Origin: Ruminiclostridium cellobioparum DSM 1351 = ATCC 15832
GTDB lineage: Bacteria > Bacillota > Clostridia > Acetivibrionales > DSM-1351
Reading direction: 5' to 3'
DNA length: 64,000 bases
Assembly (NCBI RefSeq): GCF_000621505.1
Contig: NZ_KK211295.1
Span: 16,430-80,429, forward strand
Made by a program: the position numbers and the translations under genes. Shown in pieces: positions 45,472-53,700 of this stretch; the first letter of the stretch is position 1; each line of letters starts with the position of its first letter. A model generated the notes under the pieces. The model did not search any database. It was not told the DNA's origin and saw only the letters and a program-made list of their open reading frames with translations.

Positions 45472-46224
45472 ATGGCAATTTCAACTTTTAAACGGTATGA
45501 AATGAAATTTCTTTTGTCCAGTGAACAGTTCAACACGCTCTTGCCAAAAATAACGGAGTATATGAATCCGGACGAATATTGCAGAGGATATAGAAATTAC
45601 AGTATCTACAATATTTATTATGACACGCTTGACAGTAATTTGATCCGGACATCTCTTTCCAAGCCCCAATATAAGGAAAAACTGCGATTAAGAAGCTATA
45701 CTCCCGCTACTTCACCGGATTCAAAAGTATACCTGGAGCTCAAAAAGAAAACCGCAGGCGTAGTTTACAAAAGAAGGGCAGCTATGACCTTGCGGGAAGC
45801 CTGCCGGTTCGTGGAGGAAGGCAGCAAACCTGCGGCTAAAAACTATATAGGTGTACAGGTTATCAATGAATTGGCGTTCTTCCTGAGCAAAAATAAAGTG
45901 TATCCTGCAGCCTATATCAGTTATAACAGAATGGCCTTTTTCGGCAAAGACGACAGGGAGTTCAGAATCACCTTTGACAGTAATATCATTACCAGGAGAA
46001 ATGAACTGAACCTGGAAAAAGGCTGTTTCGGAGAACAGCTGCTGGACGACGGACAATACCTCATGGAAGTTAAAATATCCAGAGCTGTTCCCATCTGGCT
46101 GGCCCGGCTTCTATCGGAACTTAAAGTATATAAAACCAGCTTTTCAAAATATGGGACTGAGTACCAGCGTTACTACAAGCAGGCGGTATCAGACAGCCTG
46201 CAAATGTTAACGGCAATCAAATAA
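45472..46224 (+). CDS. VTC-domain polyphosphate polymerase-like protein
   Basis: A 250-residue tunnel-fold protein. The ATG follows AGGAGG. VTC features are visible: RYEMKFLL (start of the tunnel), the IYYDT segment, YKEKLRLRSY (basic strand), VYLELKKK (metal/triphosphate glutamate) and LMEVKIS, then YKTSFSKY. In yeast Vtc4 this fold makes polyphosphate from ATP; bacterial versions next to DUF4956 and CotH-like proteins are not characterised. It is 28 bp upstream of the DUF4956 gene and probably its cytoplasmic partner. Confidence 0.9.
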   Translation: MAISTFKRYEMKFLLSSEQFNTLLPKITEYMNPDEYCRGYRNYSIYNIYYDTLDSNLIRTSLSKPQYKEKLRLRSYTPATSPDSKVYLELKKKTAGVVYKRRAAMTLREACRFVEEGSKPAAKNYIGVQVINELAFFLSKNKVYPAAYISYNRMAFFGKDDREFRITFDSNIITRRNELNLEKGCFGEQLLDDGQYLMEVKISRAVPIWLARLLSELKVYKTSFSKYGTEYQRYYKQAVSDSLQMLTAIK

Positions 46225-46252
46225 ATTTTAATAGTATAAAGGAGAGAATTAA

Positions 46253-46945
46253 ATGTTGGATTCAATTTTTCCTGTATCGGCTTCGGGTGATACCCTTACA
46301 CTTTCGGGTGTGCTTGCGGCTTTAGGAGCAGCACTTATACTGGGGCTGATCGTCAGCCTTGCATATATAGGAACTCACAAGCGGGAAGGTTACTCCGCAG
46401 GATTTACCATCACCTTGATCATGCTTCCTGCAATAATATCAATAATAATAATGCTCATAGGCAACAATGTTGCCAGAGCCTTCAGCCTGGCCGGTGCCTT
46501 CAGTTTGATCAGGTTCAGAAGTGCCCCCGGAGACCCCAAGGATATAGCCTATGTATTTTTTTCCCTGGCAGTGGGTCTGGCCTGTGGAATGGGTTATCTT
46601 GCCTACGGAACAATATTTGTAATTGTGCTCTGTCTTGTGATGGCTCTGCTTCATAATTTTAAATTCGGCAATCCGGGAAATGCCTGTATGCTGCTCAAAA
46701 TCACAATACCGGAGGATCTGAATTTTCAAGGGCTGTTTGATGACATTCTGGAGCGCTACACCACTTCCTGGAATATGAAACGTGTTAAAACCACAGATTT
46801 CGGTACGATTTTTGAAATTGTATATATAATCAATTTGAAGTCGGTAAATGAACAGAAGCAATTCATAGATGAATTGAGATGCAGAAACGGTAACCTGAAT
46901 ATATCCCTTACCCTGAAGGAATATGAAGACAGGGTTGCAGTATAA
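46253..46945 (+). CDS. DUF4956 membrane protein
   Basis: A 230-residue protein with four membrane helices in residues 15-140, including AFSLIRFRSAPGDPKDIAYVFF, the conserved loop of this family, then a soluble C-terminal domain. DUF4956 proteins are almost always next to VTC-domain genes, as here. The role is unknown; a channel or exporter for a VTC product is a reasonable guess. Confidence 0.88.
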   Translation: MLDSIFPVSASGDTLTLSGVLAALGAALILGLIVSLAYIGTHKREGYSAGFTITLIMLPAIISIIIMLIGNNVARAFSLAGAFSLIRFRSAPGDPKDIAYVFFSLAVGLACGMGYLAYGTIFVIVLCLVMALLHNFKFGNPGNACMLLKITIPEDLNFQGLFDDILERYTTSWNMKRVKTTDFGTIFEIVYIINLKSVNEQKQFIDELRCRNGNLNISLTLKEYEDRVAV

Positions 46946-46973
46946 AAAACTCACTTTTTATCAAACGGGCATA

Positions 46974-47018
46974 AAAAGAAAGCTGGATTTTACTTGTAAC
47001 TTCCAGCTTTCTTTTATT
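46974..47018. terminator. Bidirectional terminator between DUF4956 and MerR genes
   Basis: AAAAGAAAGCTGGA (46974-46987) pairs with TCCAGCTTTCTTTT (47002-47015), with T and A runs on the two sides. It separates convergent genes. Confidence 0.88.
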
Positions 47019-47033
47019 TGGAATGCAATTCTT

Positions 47034-47831
47034 TTATTCTGCCTTTGTAACCGGAAAAAGCACGCCTGTTTCCAGCTCTTCGGGATCCGACACACTTTCC
47101 TCATCCTTTATATACCTTTCGATCCCCGGGCCTGACACCTGGTATTCGGGATGTTCCGAAAGCCAGCTGCAAATTGCATCGTAAGCATCCTTCACCCTTT
47201 CATAAGGCCCCATATGGGTTGTAGCTACACAAAGCTGATCAGGCAGCTCCTGTATCTCCGGATGCTCTCCGGATACCTGAACCTGTGCCTCAACCTCCAT
47301 GTTTTCATAGGAAAACTCCTCTCCCAGATATATGAGCTGAGTTGCTCCGGCCCTTTTAAGCCCTCTCTTCCCAATTTCCTCCTTCAACTCCTGAAATAAA
47401 TCGTGAATCCCGCCAATACTGACCTTTCTTCGAATGCCAAACACTCTTTGCGGCGGGGTATTCATTACTATGACGTGATACTTGTCCTGAACCATGCTCT
47501 TACCCTCCATTTTAACAATTTCGTCCTCCATCCTGCGTAAAGTTTTCCTGAAGCCGTGCAATTCCTCATAAGCTTTGAGCCTTCTGCAGTGGATGCGTTG
47601 TACCAGTTCCTCCCGGGGCAGTGTAAGCAGTTCCGTAATCTGCGCCAGTGTGAAACCGTAGCTTTTTAAATTTTCAATCTGCAAAAGTATGGGCAGCTGT
47701 GCGGCATCGTAATACCGGTACCCGTTTTCAGCACCCGTATGTGCCGGGCGCAGCAGTCCAATGGCATCATAGTGCCGCAGCATACGTGAGGATACATGAC
47801 TTAATCTTGAAAACTCGCCAATGGTAAACAT
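47034..47831 (-). CDS. MerR-family regulator with GyrI-like ligand domain
   Basis: A 265-residue protein. The N-terminal winged helix (FTIGEFSRLSHVSSRMLRHYDAIGLL...ENGYRYYDA) is typical MerR, followed by a coiled-coil dimerisation helix (about 80-112) and a GyrI/BmrR-type effector domain (about 115-262) with the conserved THMGPYE. These regulators bind amphipathic or cationic compounds and often control multidrug exporters; none is adjacent. The promoter has a MerR operator, so the gene is probably autoregulated. Confidence 0.9.
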   Translation of the reverse strand: MFTIGEFSRLSHVSSRMLRHYDAIGLLRPAHTGAENGYRYYDAAQLPILLQIENLKSYGFTLAQITELLTLPREELVQRIHCRRLKAYEELHGFRKTLRRMEDEIVKMEGKSMVQDKYHVIVMNTPPQRVFGIRRKVSIGGIHDLFQELKEEIGKRGLKRAGATQLIYLGEEFSYENMEVEAQVQVSGEHPEIQELPDQLCVATTHMGPYERVKDAYDAICSWLSEHPEYQVSGPGIERYIKDEESVSDPEELETGVLFPVTKAE

Positions 47832-47873
47832 GTTTTTCTCCTTTTGAAATATGGTTTGAACCGGTTCATTTAT

Positions 47874-47904
47874 ATACTACACCTTATCACATTGAGAAGG
47901 TCAA
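47874..47904 (-). promoter_or_regulatory. MerR-type promoter/operator with 19-bp spacer
   Basis: On the minus strand, TTGACC (47899-47904) and TAGTAT (47874-47879) are 19 bp apart. The spacer is an inverted repeat, ACCTTCTCA and TGATAAGGT (8 of 9 matched). This is the layout MerR proteins need to twist the promoter. A palindrome GAACCGGTTC lies at 47858-47867 and GAACCGGTT recurs at 47997-48005. The rest of the 333-bp gap to 48164 holds no gene. Confidence 0.75.
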
Positions 47905-48164
47905 TATGATAAATAATATTTTTTGAGAAAATTTTACCAAAGTATCCCTTACTCCCTGAATTATCCTGCAAAGGGTACACTACTTCCGGCATTTTTGAAC
48001 CGGTTAAACAACTGTTTGGTATTTTTCTGGAAAGTGTTTTAAATGATAAGACAGAAATGAATTAAAATTTCCTAAAGAATATATTTCATTCAAATTGAAA
48101 AAATAACTGTGAGTTGTTTTAATAACACCTCTGATACTTACAAAGCGTTCAAGGAGTGAAAAAC

Positions 48165-48317
48165 ATGGCTAAAAAAGGAATGAGGAGGCCTGATCCTTCA
48201 GAACCTCATGGAACAGAAAGCAACCATTCACAACATTTTCAAAAGAATGATGTCAGACCGGTTCCTGAGATACAGGGAAAGGCTAAGACAGGAAATAAAA
48301 AGGCAGGTCTCACATAG
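48165..48317 (+). CDS. Conserved-looking 50-residue small protein
   Basis: AAGGAGTG stands 6 bases before the ATG. The product is basic and hydrophilic: KKGMRRPDPSEPHGTES, then KNDVRPVPEIQGKAK, then a Lys-rich tail. The RPVPEIQGKAK stretch resembles small unnamed proteins I associate with clostridia. No membrane helix, cysteine or known domain. A hairpin terminator follows 20 bp after the stop, so it is a single-gene unit. Confidence 0.65.
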   Translation: MAKKGMRRPDPSEPHGTESNHSQHFQKNDVRPVPEIQGKAKTGNKKAGLT

Positions 48318-48337
48318 TCAAATAGGCAATAAGCAAA

Positions 48338-48378
48338 GAGAAAAGACATTCCCTTCCAGGTTATGTCTTTTTTCTTTT
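48338..48378 (+). terminator. Terminator after the 50-residue gene
   Basis: AAAAGACAT and ATGTCTTTT form a stem with a 13-nt loop, followed by TTCTTTT. Confidence 0.8.
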
Positions 48379-48404
48379 ACAATAGAAATACCCCTTAACG
48401 GAAG

Positions 48405-48578
48405 TTATTTATCCCCGTAAAAATTTATGTAATGAGACTCTTCCCTGTCTATTCTCTTTTCTATAACGCTGAACACCCTGTCAGATTCACTTGCAAAGGA
48501 GTCAGGGCTGGCACTGATCTTTGATCTTGTGTTGAACCTTTCCTTATATACCATAAAAGTTTCACTGATAGTGCCCAT
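48405..48578 (-). other. Doubtful 57-codon frame
   Basis: A minus-strand frame from the ATG at 48578 encodes a charged, helical-looking peptide (SDRVFSVIEKRIDREE). It lies downstream of the DUF438 terminator, has no good ribosome site, and matches no family I know. It may be the tail of a decayed gene. Confidence 0.2.
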
Positions 48579-48606
48579 TTCATCAATATAGGCTTTGTTT
48601 GGAAGC

Positions 48607-48644
48607 AAAAAATAAACTGTGAGTAAAGTCACAGTTTATTTTTT
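48607..48644 (-). terminator. Terminator of the DUF438 operon
   Basis: AAAAAATAAACTGTGA (48607-48622) and its exact complement (48629-48644) form a 16-bp stem with a 6-nt loop, ending in a T-run, 20 bp after the DUF438 stop. Confidence 0.9.
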
Positions 48645-48663
48645 ATCTCAGTAATTTTCATTA

Positions 48664-49896
48664 TCAGCCCTCGGACACAAGGCGCTTTTCTCCGGTTATC
48701 TCCTGGATCGGCTTGATATCCTGTGTAAATTCCAGAGTTCCAAGGAATTCACCCTTATCATTCCTCACTGCGAAATACCTGATATATACATATCTGCTTC
48801 CCATCTTGATCCAGAAGTCTTCATTGTCCTTCTTTCCTGATTTCAGATCTTCAACGATACCTTCCACTATATGAACGCTTGCAGGTGGATGACAGTTTTT
48901 TACTTCTCTTCCAATGATGGTCTTGGGCCTTGCAAATATCCGATCTTTTCCCTGGGTAAAATATTTTACATAGCCATCCTTGTCCACAAAGGTTATATCT
49001 ACAGGCAGGGTATTGAGCATGGCATTGATTTCTTCCGGCATTAATATTCCTGCGTCAAACTTCACATACCCGTCATGCGCGGGTTGTTCGCCTTCACTTT
49101 TTGCTTTCTGCTCCACATTTACCTTGACGGGCTGCCATTTTGAACTGGGTTCTACCATGCAGTAGCCTATTTCGGAGCTGGCTTCCTGGATTTTCAGCCA
49201 TTCGTCCTCGGCCAATGTGTCAAGCACCATCGGGAAAAGAATATTCTCCTCTTTAAAAATCATTTCAGTGATCCTGTTGCAAGCCTCTCCTGCTTTCTGA
49301 ACAATCTCAGCCCTGTTGTTTCCGTCCTGTGTCAAAGCTTTAAGTATATCCTTTACTGCGGCTCTTATTTCGTCGTCCACTCCCCACATAACCTTTGGAG
49401 GAGCAGTTATTCCATACTTCTCCATGAAGGGGAACAGAAGATTTTCCTTTCTGGAATAATGTTTATCGATCTCCCACAGCTTTTTAAAATCCTCGGTCAG
49501 AAGCTTTATGCTTTCATCACTGCCAGCGCTGCCGTATTCTTCGATATGCTTCTTGATCCTGTCGTTTACCAGGGTTTCAATCTTTCTGTTCTCCAGCTTG
49601 AATATGTGCACCGGATGGCCCGGAATCTCCTCCGGCTTCTGAGGCCGGTGTATCTCTTCGATAGAACCTTTAAAAACCGCCGCATGCACATCGCACAGGT
49701 TTTGGATCTCCTGAACGGGCATTCCCTCCATTATGAGCGCCTGTTCCATTTCGGATATCTCTGTTGGAGAAATCCCCTTTATAAGTTCTTCAAATCTGGC
49801 CTTGACCTCATCAACAGATTTGCCGTGGTGAAGCTCCATAATTATTTCCTTTAAAACCTTTTGCCTGTATTCACGATTATTTATGAACTCGCTCAT
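48664..49896 (-). CDS. DUF438 protein: hemerythrin-like domain plus PAS sensor
   Basis: A 410-residue cytoplasmic protein. Residues 1-100 are the DUF438 N-terminal helical domain (ELHHGKSVDEVKARF). Residues 120-245 are hemerythrin-like, with DKHYSRKENLLFPFMEK and IFKEENILFPM supplying His/Glu iron ligands. Residues 275-400 are a PAS domain (LPVDITFVDKDGYVKYFTQG...CHPPASVHIVEGIVEDLKSG). These proteins probably sense O2 or NO through di-iron. It is 11 bp after the DUF1858 gene and shares an operon with Ric. Confidence 0.92.
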   Translation of the reverse strand: MSEFINNREYRQKVLKEIIMELHHGKSVDEVKARFEELIKGISPTEISEMEQALIMEGMPVQEIQNLCDVHAAVFKGSIEEIHRPQKPEEIPGHPVHIFKLENRKIETLVNDRIKKHIEEYGSAGSDESIKLLTEDFKKLWEIDKHYSRKENLLFPFMEKYGITAPPKVMWGVDDEIRAAVKDILKALTQDGNNRAEIVQKAGEACNRITEMIFKEENILFPMVLDTLAEDEWLKIQEASSEIGYCMVEPSSKWQPVKVNVEQKAKSEGEQPAHDGYVKFDAGILMPEEINAMLNTLPVDITFVDKDGYVKYFTQGKDRIFARPKTIIGREVKNCHPPASVHIVEGIVEDLKSGKKDNEDFWIKMGSRYVYIRYFAVRNDKGEFLGTLEFTQDIKPIQEITGEKRLVSEG

Positions 49897-49907
49897 AAAA
49901 AAACCTC

Positions 49908-50135
49908 CTACTCCTTAATACTGAATCCTCTGTTTTCCAATTCCCTCTTAATTCTTCCCAAATCTATACCCTTCATAACAGCACCTTTGGGAATTGTCAT
50001 AAATCTTCCTGCCGTGTTCAACATGGCAGGGTTGGTTATCTGGTCAAAACCAAGCTCCCTGAGAACCTCTATCACTTCCGGCTTTTCCTTGCACAGGTCA
50101 TGTACAGACTTATTCAGGTCTATAATTTTTTCCAT
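49908..50135 (-). CDS. DUF1858-domain small protein
   Basis: A 75-residue helical protein: INLNKSVHDLCKEKPEVIEVLRELGF-like opening (here IIDLNKSVHDLC), then a second half (MLNTAGRFMTIPKGA). DUF1858 modules usually carry CxxC; only one Cys is present here (in HDLCKE). Usually found beside DUF438 and Ric proteins, as here. Its role is unknown. Confidence 0.9.
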   Translation of the reverse strand: MEKIIDLNKSVHDLCKEKPEVIEVLRELGFDQITNPAMLNTAGRFMTIPKGAVMKGIDLGRIKRELENRGFSIKE

Positions 50136-50154
50136 ATTTCAAGTAACCTCCCTT

Positions 50155-50853
50155 TTATAATTCATATCTCTTGAACAAAATATTATTTTCAAGGTGAATG
50201 TGCTGGAACAGGTCGCCCTCCAGTTCCTGAAGCATGGAATAGGCCTTTTCAAAGGTTCTGCAGCCGTCTGCCGGAACTGTGTAGTCCGCAGTTATTTTTC
50301 TCAGTTCCTTTAGAATATCTCCCGCACCCTCATGCTCCTCCTCGGTTTCCTTCATAACCCTGTTTATCTCCCCGGCAAGTTTGTCGGAAGGACCTGCCTC
50401 GTACTTGTTTATGAGAGGAAACAGCAGTTCCTCCTCTTTAATAAGGTGCTGCTCCAGTTCAGTCCTGAGGTTGTTGAACAGCTTATGAACCCTGAACAAC
50501 TCCCGGTGATTGGACCCGTGCGCTCTGAGTATCTTTGCGGTCAGTTCTCCGGTTTCAGGCAATGCCTTCTGCAAGTAGGCATGATGGGTAGCCACAATAT
50601 ATCCGATAAGTTCACCTGATTTCATTTCACGTAAATTTACCCTTTTGGTCAGTTCCCTTGTTTCAAAACGGACCTCTTCCAGTTTTTGCAGCACTTCGGC
50701 TTCGTCCAGCTGCTGTTCCTGTATCGCTGCGGCCAGAGGCCTGTTTCCTCCGCAGCAGAAATCAATATTATACTTTCTGAAAACTTCACTTGCCCTGGGA
50801 AGTACTGCAACAATTTCACCTATGCTTTGAGATGTATTGATATTTGTCAGCAT
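50155..50853 (-). CDS. ric: Ric/YtfE/ScdA iron-sulfur cluster repair di-iron protein
   Basis: A 232-residue protein. The ScdA_N domain has the family motif IDFCCGGNRPL. The hemerythrin-like domain supplies His and Glu ligands: TTHHAYLQKALPE-like ATHHAYL, GSNHRELFRVHKLF, IKEEELLFPL, EEEHEGAGD and HIHLENNILF. It repairs iron-sulfur centres damaged by NO or peroxide. It lies between the DUF1858 gene and the flavodiiron gene on the same strand. Confidence 0.94.
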   Translation of the reverse strand: MLTNINTSQSIGEIVAVLPRASEVFRKYNIDFCCGGNRPLAAAIQEQQLDEAEVLQKLEEVRFETRELTKRVNLREMKSGELIGYIVATHHAYLQKALPETGELTAKILRAHGSNHRELFRVHKLFNNLRTELEQHLIKEEELLFPLINKYEAGPSDKLAGEINRVMKETEEEHEGAGDILKELRKITADYTVPADGCRTFEKAYSMLQELEGDLFQHIHLENNILFKRYEL

Positions 50854-50899
50854 TTGTCTCCTCCTTTTTCCATCACATTTTATTTTTCCCCGGATTTAA

Positions 50900-52126
50900 T
50901 TAATTTGAATTTACCAGTTCCGCAAAAACGTCCCCGGCCTTTTCTGCGGTTTCCATGCCCTCTTCCCTGTCAAACTTCACCCTTAAGGGGAATAACTGTT
51001 CATCAACTCCGATTGTCCCTACGAGGTAATTCTGATTTACAACCTTGAAGCCTGCCTCTGCAAGATAATTCTCAATATGCACAATGGCTTCACCACTCCA
51101 GCCGTATGATCCGAATGCGGCAGCGAATTTACCCTCAACAGGGATATCCTTTAATTCTTTCAACAGTTCCTCAACACTTCCCACCATATCGGCATACTTT
51201 GTGGAGCTGCCTGCCAGAAGCCCGTCGGATTCTTTGATTACCTCCGTTACTTCCTTTATATCAGCGCTTTTCAGATTGAAAACCGAGGTTGCTATTCCGT
51301 TATCTTCAAGCCCTTTTACCAATCTTTGTGCCACCTTTGCGGTGTTTCCTGTCATTGTAGAATATACAACGGCCACTTTCTTTGTCTTATTATTCCCGGA
51401 ATCCTTGCTCATATCATCATATAGCCCTATAAATGAAGCAGCATTTTCACGGAGGATATACCCATGTGAAGGAGCGATCATCTCTATCTCAAGCGCACTT
51501 ATCTTATCCAGCATATCTCTTACATATGGTCTGTGGGGTGCCATAATCAGTTTGTAATAAACCTTGAAGTCCTCCAGATACTCACCCTGGGCCAGGTCAT
51601 TGAATAATTCTCCGGCAGCGATATGGGTGCTGAAAATGTCACAGGGAAACAGTGTCTTATCTTCCGCAGAATAGGTAATCATTGTCTCCCCGGTATGAAG
51701 ATAAGGTGTTTCAAAGAATTTCAGGGTCTTGCCTCCTATGTCAAGGCTGTCTCCATCCCTGACAATTACAAACTCCCTATGGTGCAGTCTGAACATATCC
51801 TTGAGCAGCTGGCTGCCAAGCTCCGTAGTCACGATTTTTGCCTTTTTCGCTTTTGCTGCAAGTGCCGGCAATGCACCTGCATGATCAGGCTCTACATGAT
51901 TTATCACTATATACTCTATGGCCTCTGGATTTATCAGTTTCATCAGGTTATCCACATATTCCCTGCCGAAGGCTATGTCCACCGTATCAATTATCGTCGG
52001 CTTATCTGTCATGAGCAGATAGCTGTTATAGGTCGTTCCTCTTTCAAGTATGAGCCTGTGAAAAGGGACTTTTCTGTCATCAACCTTTCCGACCCAGTAT
52101 ACTTTATCATTTATTTGTACACTCAT
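50900..52126 (-). CDS. Flavodiiron protein (A-type flavoprotein, FprA-like)
   Basis: A 408-residue two-domain enzyme. The metallo-beta-lactamase-like domain binds two irons (HVEPDHAG; later H in SHGYILR), and the flavodoxin domain binds FMN (VVYSTMTGNTAKVA; FGSYGWSGEA). It reduces O2 to water or NO to N2O using electrons from rubredoxin. GGAGG precedes the ATG. It leads the Ric-DUF1858-DUF438 operon; rubredoxin is encoded at 62.4 kb. Confidence 0.95.
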   Translation of the reverse strand: MSVQINDKVYWVGKVDDRKVPFHRLILERGTTYNSYLLMTDKPTIIDTVDIAFGREYVDNLMKLINPEAIEYIVINHVEPDHAGALPALAAKAKKAKIVTTELGSQLLKDMFRLHHREFVIVRDGDSLDIGGKTLKFFETPYLHTGETMITYSAEDKTLFPCDIFSTHIAAGELFNDLAQGEYLEDFKVYYKLIMAPHRPYVRDMLDKISALEIEMIAPSHGYILRENAASFIGLYDDMSKDSGNNKTKKVAVVYSTMTGNTAKVAQRLVKGLEDNGIATSVFNLKSADIKEVTEVIKESDGLLAGSSTKYADMVGSVEELLKELKDIPVEGKFAAAFGSYGWSGEAIVHIENYLAEAGFKVVNQNYLVGTIGVDEQLFPLRVKFDREEGMETAEKAGDVFAELVNSN

Positions 52127-52265
52127 AATTTCAATACCTCCTGCATTTATATTTATTATATTGTTTATTTATCTGGTTTTCCTTTGATGTGTTAAAGATA
52201 CAGCAGGATTGGAAATAAAACTGTGACTGGAATCATAATTCCAAAAATTTTTTAAAAAAGTAATA

Positions 52266-52310
52266 AGGGAGTGCAGTAAAATGAATTCCCTTCATTTTAC
52301 TGCACTCCCT
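52266..52310 (-). terminator. Terminator of the sugar ABC operon
   Basis: A perfect 20-bp stem (AGGGAGTGCAGTAAAATGAA and its complement) with a 5-nt loop, followed on the minus strand by a T-rich stretch, just after the solute-binding gene. Confidence 0.9.
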
Positions 52311-52332
52311 GTATAAAAACATTGTATATTTA

Positions 52333-53652
52333 TTATTTTGCAGCCCCAAGCTGCGGCCATACGGTTTCAATTTCCTGGATAGCCTTATCCTTCGTGTATG
52401 TTTTAGCTATGTATCCCTGCATAATCTCACCAAACTTCTGATGGAAACTGTCAAGTGAATAGTTTATGTACAGATCTCCTGCCTTGTTTGAAGCCAGATA
52501 CGTCTTTAATTCATTTGTAATCTGCATATCAGGCATTGGTGCCTCCTTTATGGGAGGAATAACCTTTGCCACCTCCGAGAACCATTTTTTTCCATAATCT
52601 GAAGTAAACAGCCAGTTATAAAGATCAAGCACATCCTGAAGCACCTTGGAATCCTTGTAGATTCTTGTTGCCTGGTCAGCTCCTGCTGTCAGGAAGGCAT
52701 CCTTTGGATCCTCGGTGGTCGGATATCCTGTAAAGCCTATTTTGATATCGGGATTGATTTTCACTATGTCAGCTTCTACCCAGGGTCCCTGTCCGACTAT
52801 CATAGCTGCCTTTCCTGTGGCAAATGCGGCTATTTCGGCACTGAGATCGGTTTCCAGCGGCTTTGCATCGCCGTATTGCACAGATATATCAACAAATTTG
52901 AAGAAATTATCGTTAATAGCCGGGTAATCTTTAAATTTAGCTTCGCCTGCTATAAATTTGTTGACCAGCCCGCCCACATCGTCCGGCTGCGCGGCATCAA
53001 AGAAGTGCATAAAGGCATGCTTGAATACCCACCATTCCTTGTAGCCGGTTGTGAAAGGCTGAACGCCCGCCGCTTTAAGCTTTTCACATGCTGCTGAAAG
53101 TTCTGTTAAAGTCCTGGGTACTGTGATCCCGTTCTTTTCAAATATTTCCTTGTTATAAATCATACCGAAGGTATTTGCTTTGATGGGGAAGCCGTACACC
53201 CTGCCGTCATAGGACATATTGGCGCGTACTTCATCAGTCATGGCTTTTGCCAGAGGCTGATCGGTCAGGTCGGCCGAATATTCCGCATATGCCTTGATTT
53301 CACCGCCGGCCGTTGAGGCAAATACGTCGGGCATATCGCCTGAATTTATTTTTGCTTTGAGCATTGTGGGGTAATCGGATTGAATTGTTTCAAGATTTAT
53401 TGTGACGTTGGGCTTGACGTTTTTGTACTCTGCAATATATGCATTCATGGCATCTGCATATTCCGGACTGTTGACAAACAGCTTTATTGTTACAGGCTCG
53501 GCGGTATTATCCTGCGCTGAGGATTGTACTGCCGTCCCGGACGATTTCGATCCTCCGGAGACCTGAGCCTGTTCCCCGGCTTTACCGCAGCCGGCAAATA
53601 TGCTGACAGTCATTAAAAGAGACATGGCTAAACATAAAATTCGCTTTTTCAT
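52333..53652 (-). CDS. Sugar ABC transporter substrate-binding lipoprotein
   Basis: A 439-residue lipoprotein: lipobox FAGC at residues 19-22, then a Ser/Gln-rich linker and an SBP family 1 fold (TIKLFVNSPEYADAM..., DMPDVFASTAGGEI, VYGFPIKANTFGMIYNKEIF, WVEADI, GADQATRI). It captures an oligosaccharide outside the cell and hands it to the two permeases upstream in the operon. The ATPase is not here and is probably the shared MsmX-type one. Confidence 0.93.
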   Translation of the reverse strand: MKKRILCLAMSLLMTVSIFAGCGKAGEQAQVSGGSKSSGTAVQSSAQDNTAEPVTIKLFVNSPEYADAMNAYIAEYKNVKPNVTINLETIQSDYPTMLKAKINSGDMPDVFASTAGGEIKAYAEYSADLTDQPLAKAMTDEVRANMSYDGRVYGFPIKANTFGMIYNKEIFEKNGITVPRTLTELSAACEKLKAAGVQPFTTGYKEWWVFKHAFMHFFDAAQPDDVGGLVNKFIAGEAKFKDYPAINDNFFKFVDISVQYGDAKPLETDLSAEIAAFATGKAAMIVGQGPWVEADIVKINPDIKIGFTGYPTTEDPKDAFLTAGADQATRIYKDSKVLQDVLDLYNWLFTSDYGKKWFSEVAKVIPPIKEAPMPDMQITNELKTYLASNKAGDLYINYSLDSFHQKFGEIMQGYIAKTYTKDKAIQEIETVWPQLGAAK

Positions 53653-53700
53653 TACTCTTCTCTCCTTTAAAATTTTTTTATTTAGACCTGAATACAGGTT

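Noticed and set aside
48405..48632. 75-codon minus frame
   Set aside because: Its upstream part is the DUF438 terminator hairpin; kept only as a doubtful shorter frame.
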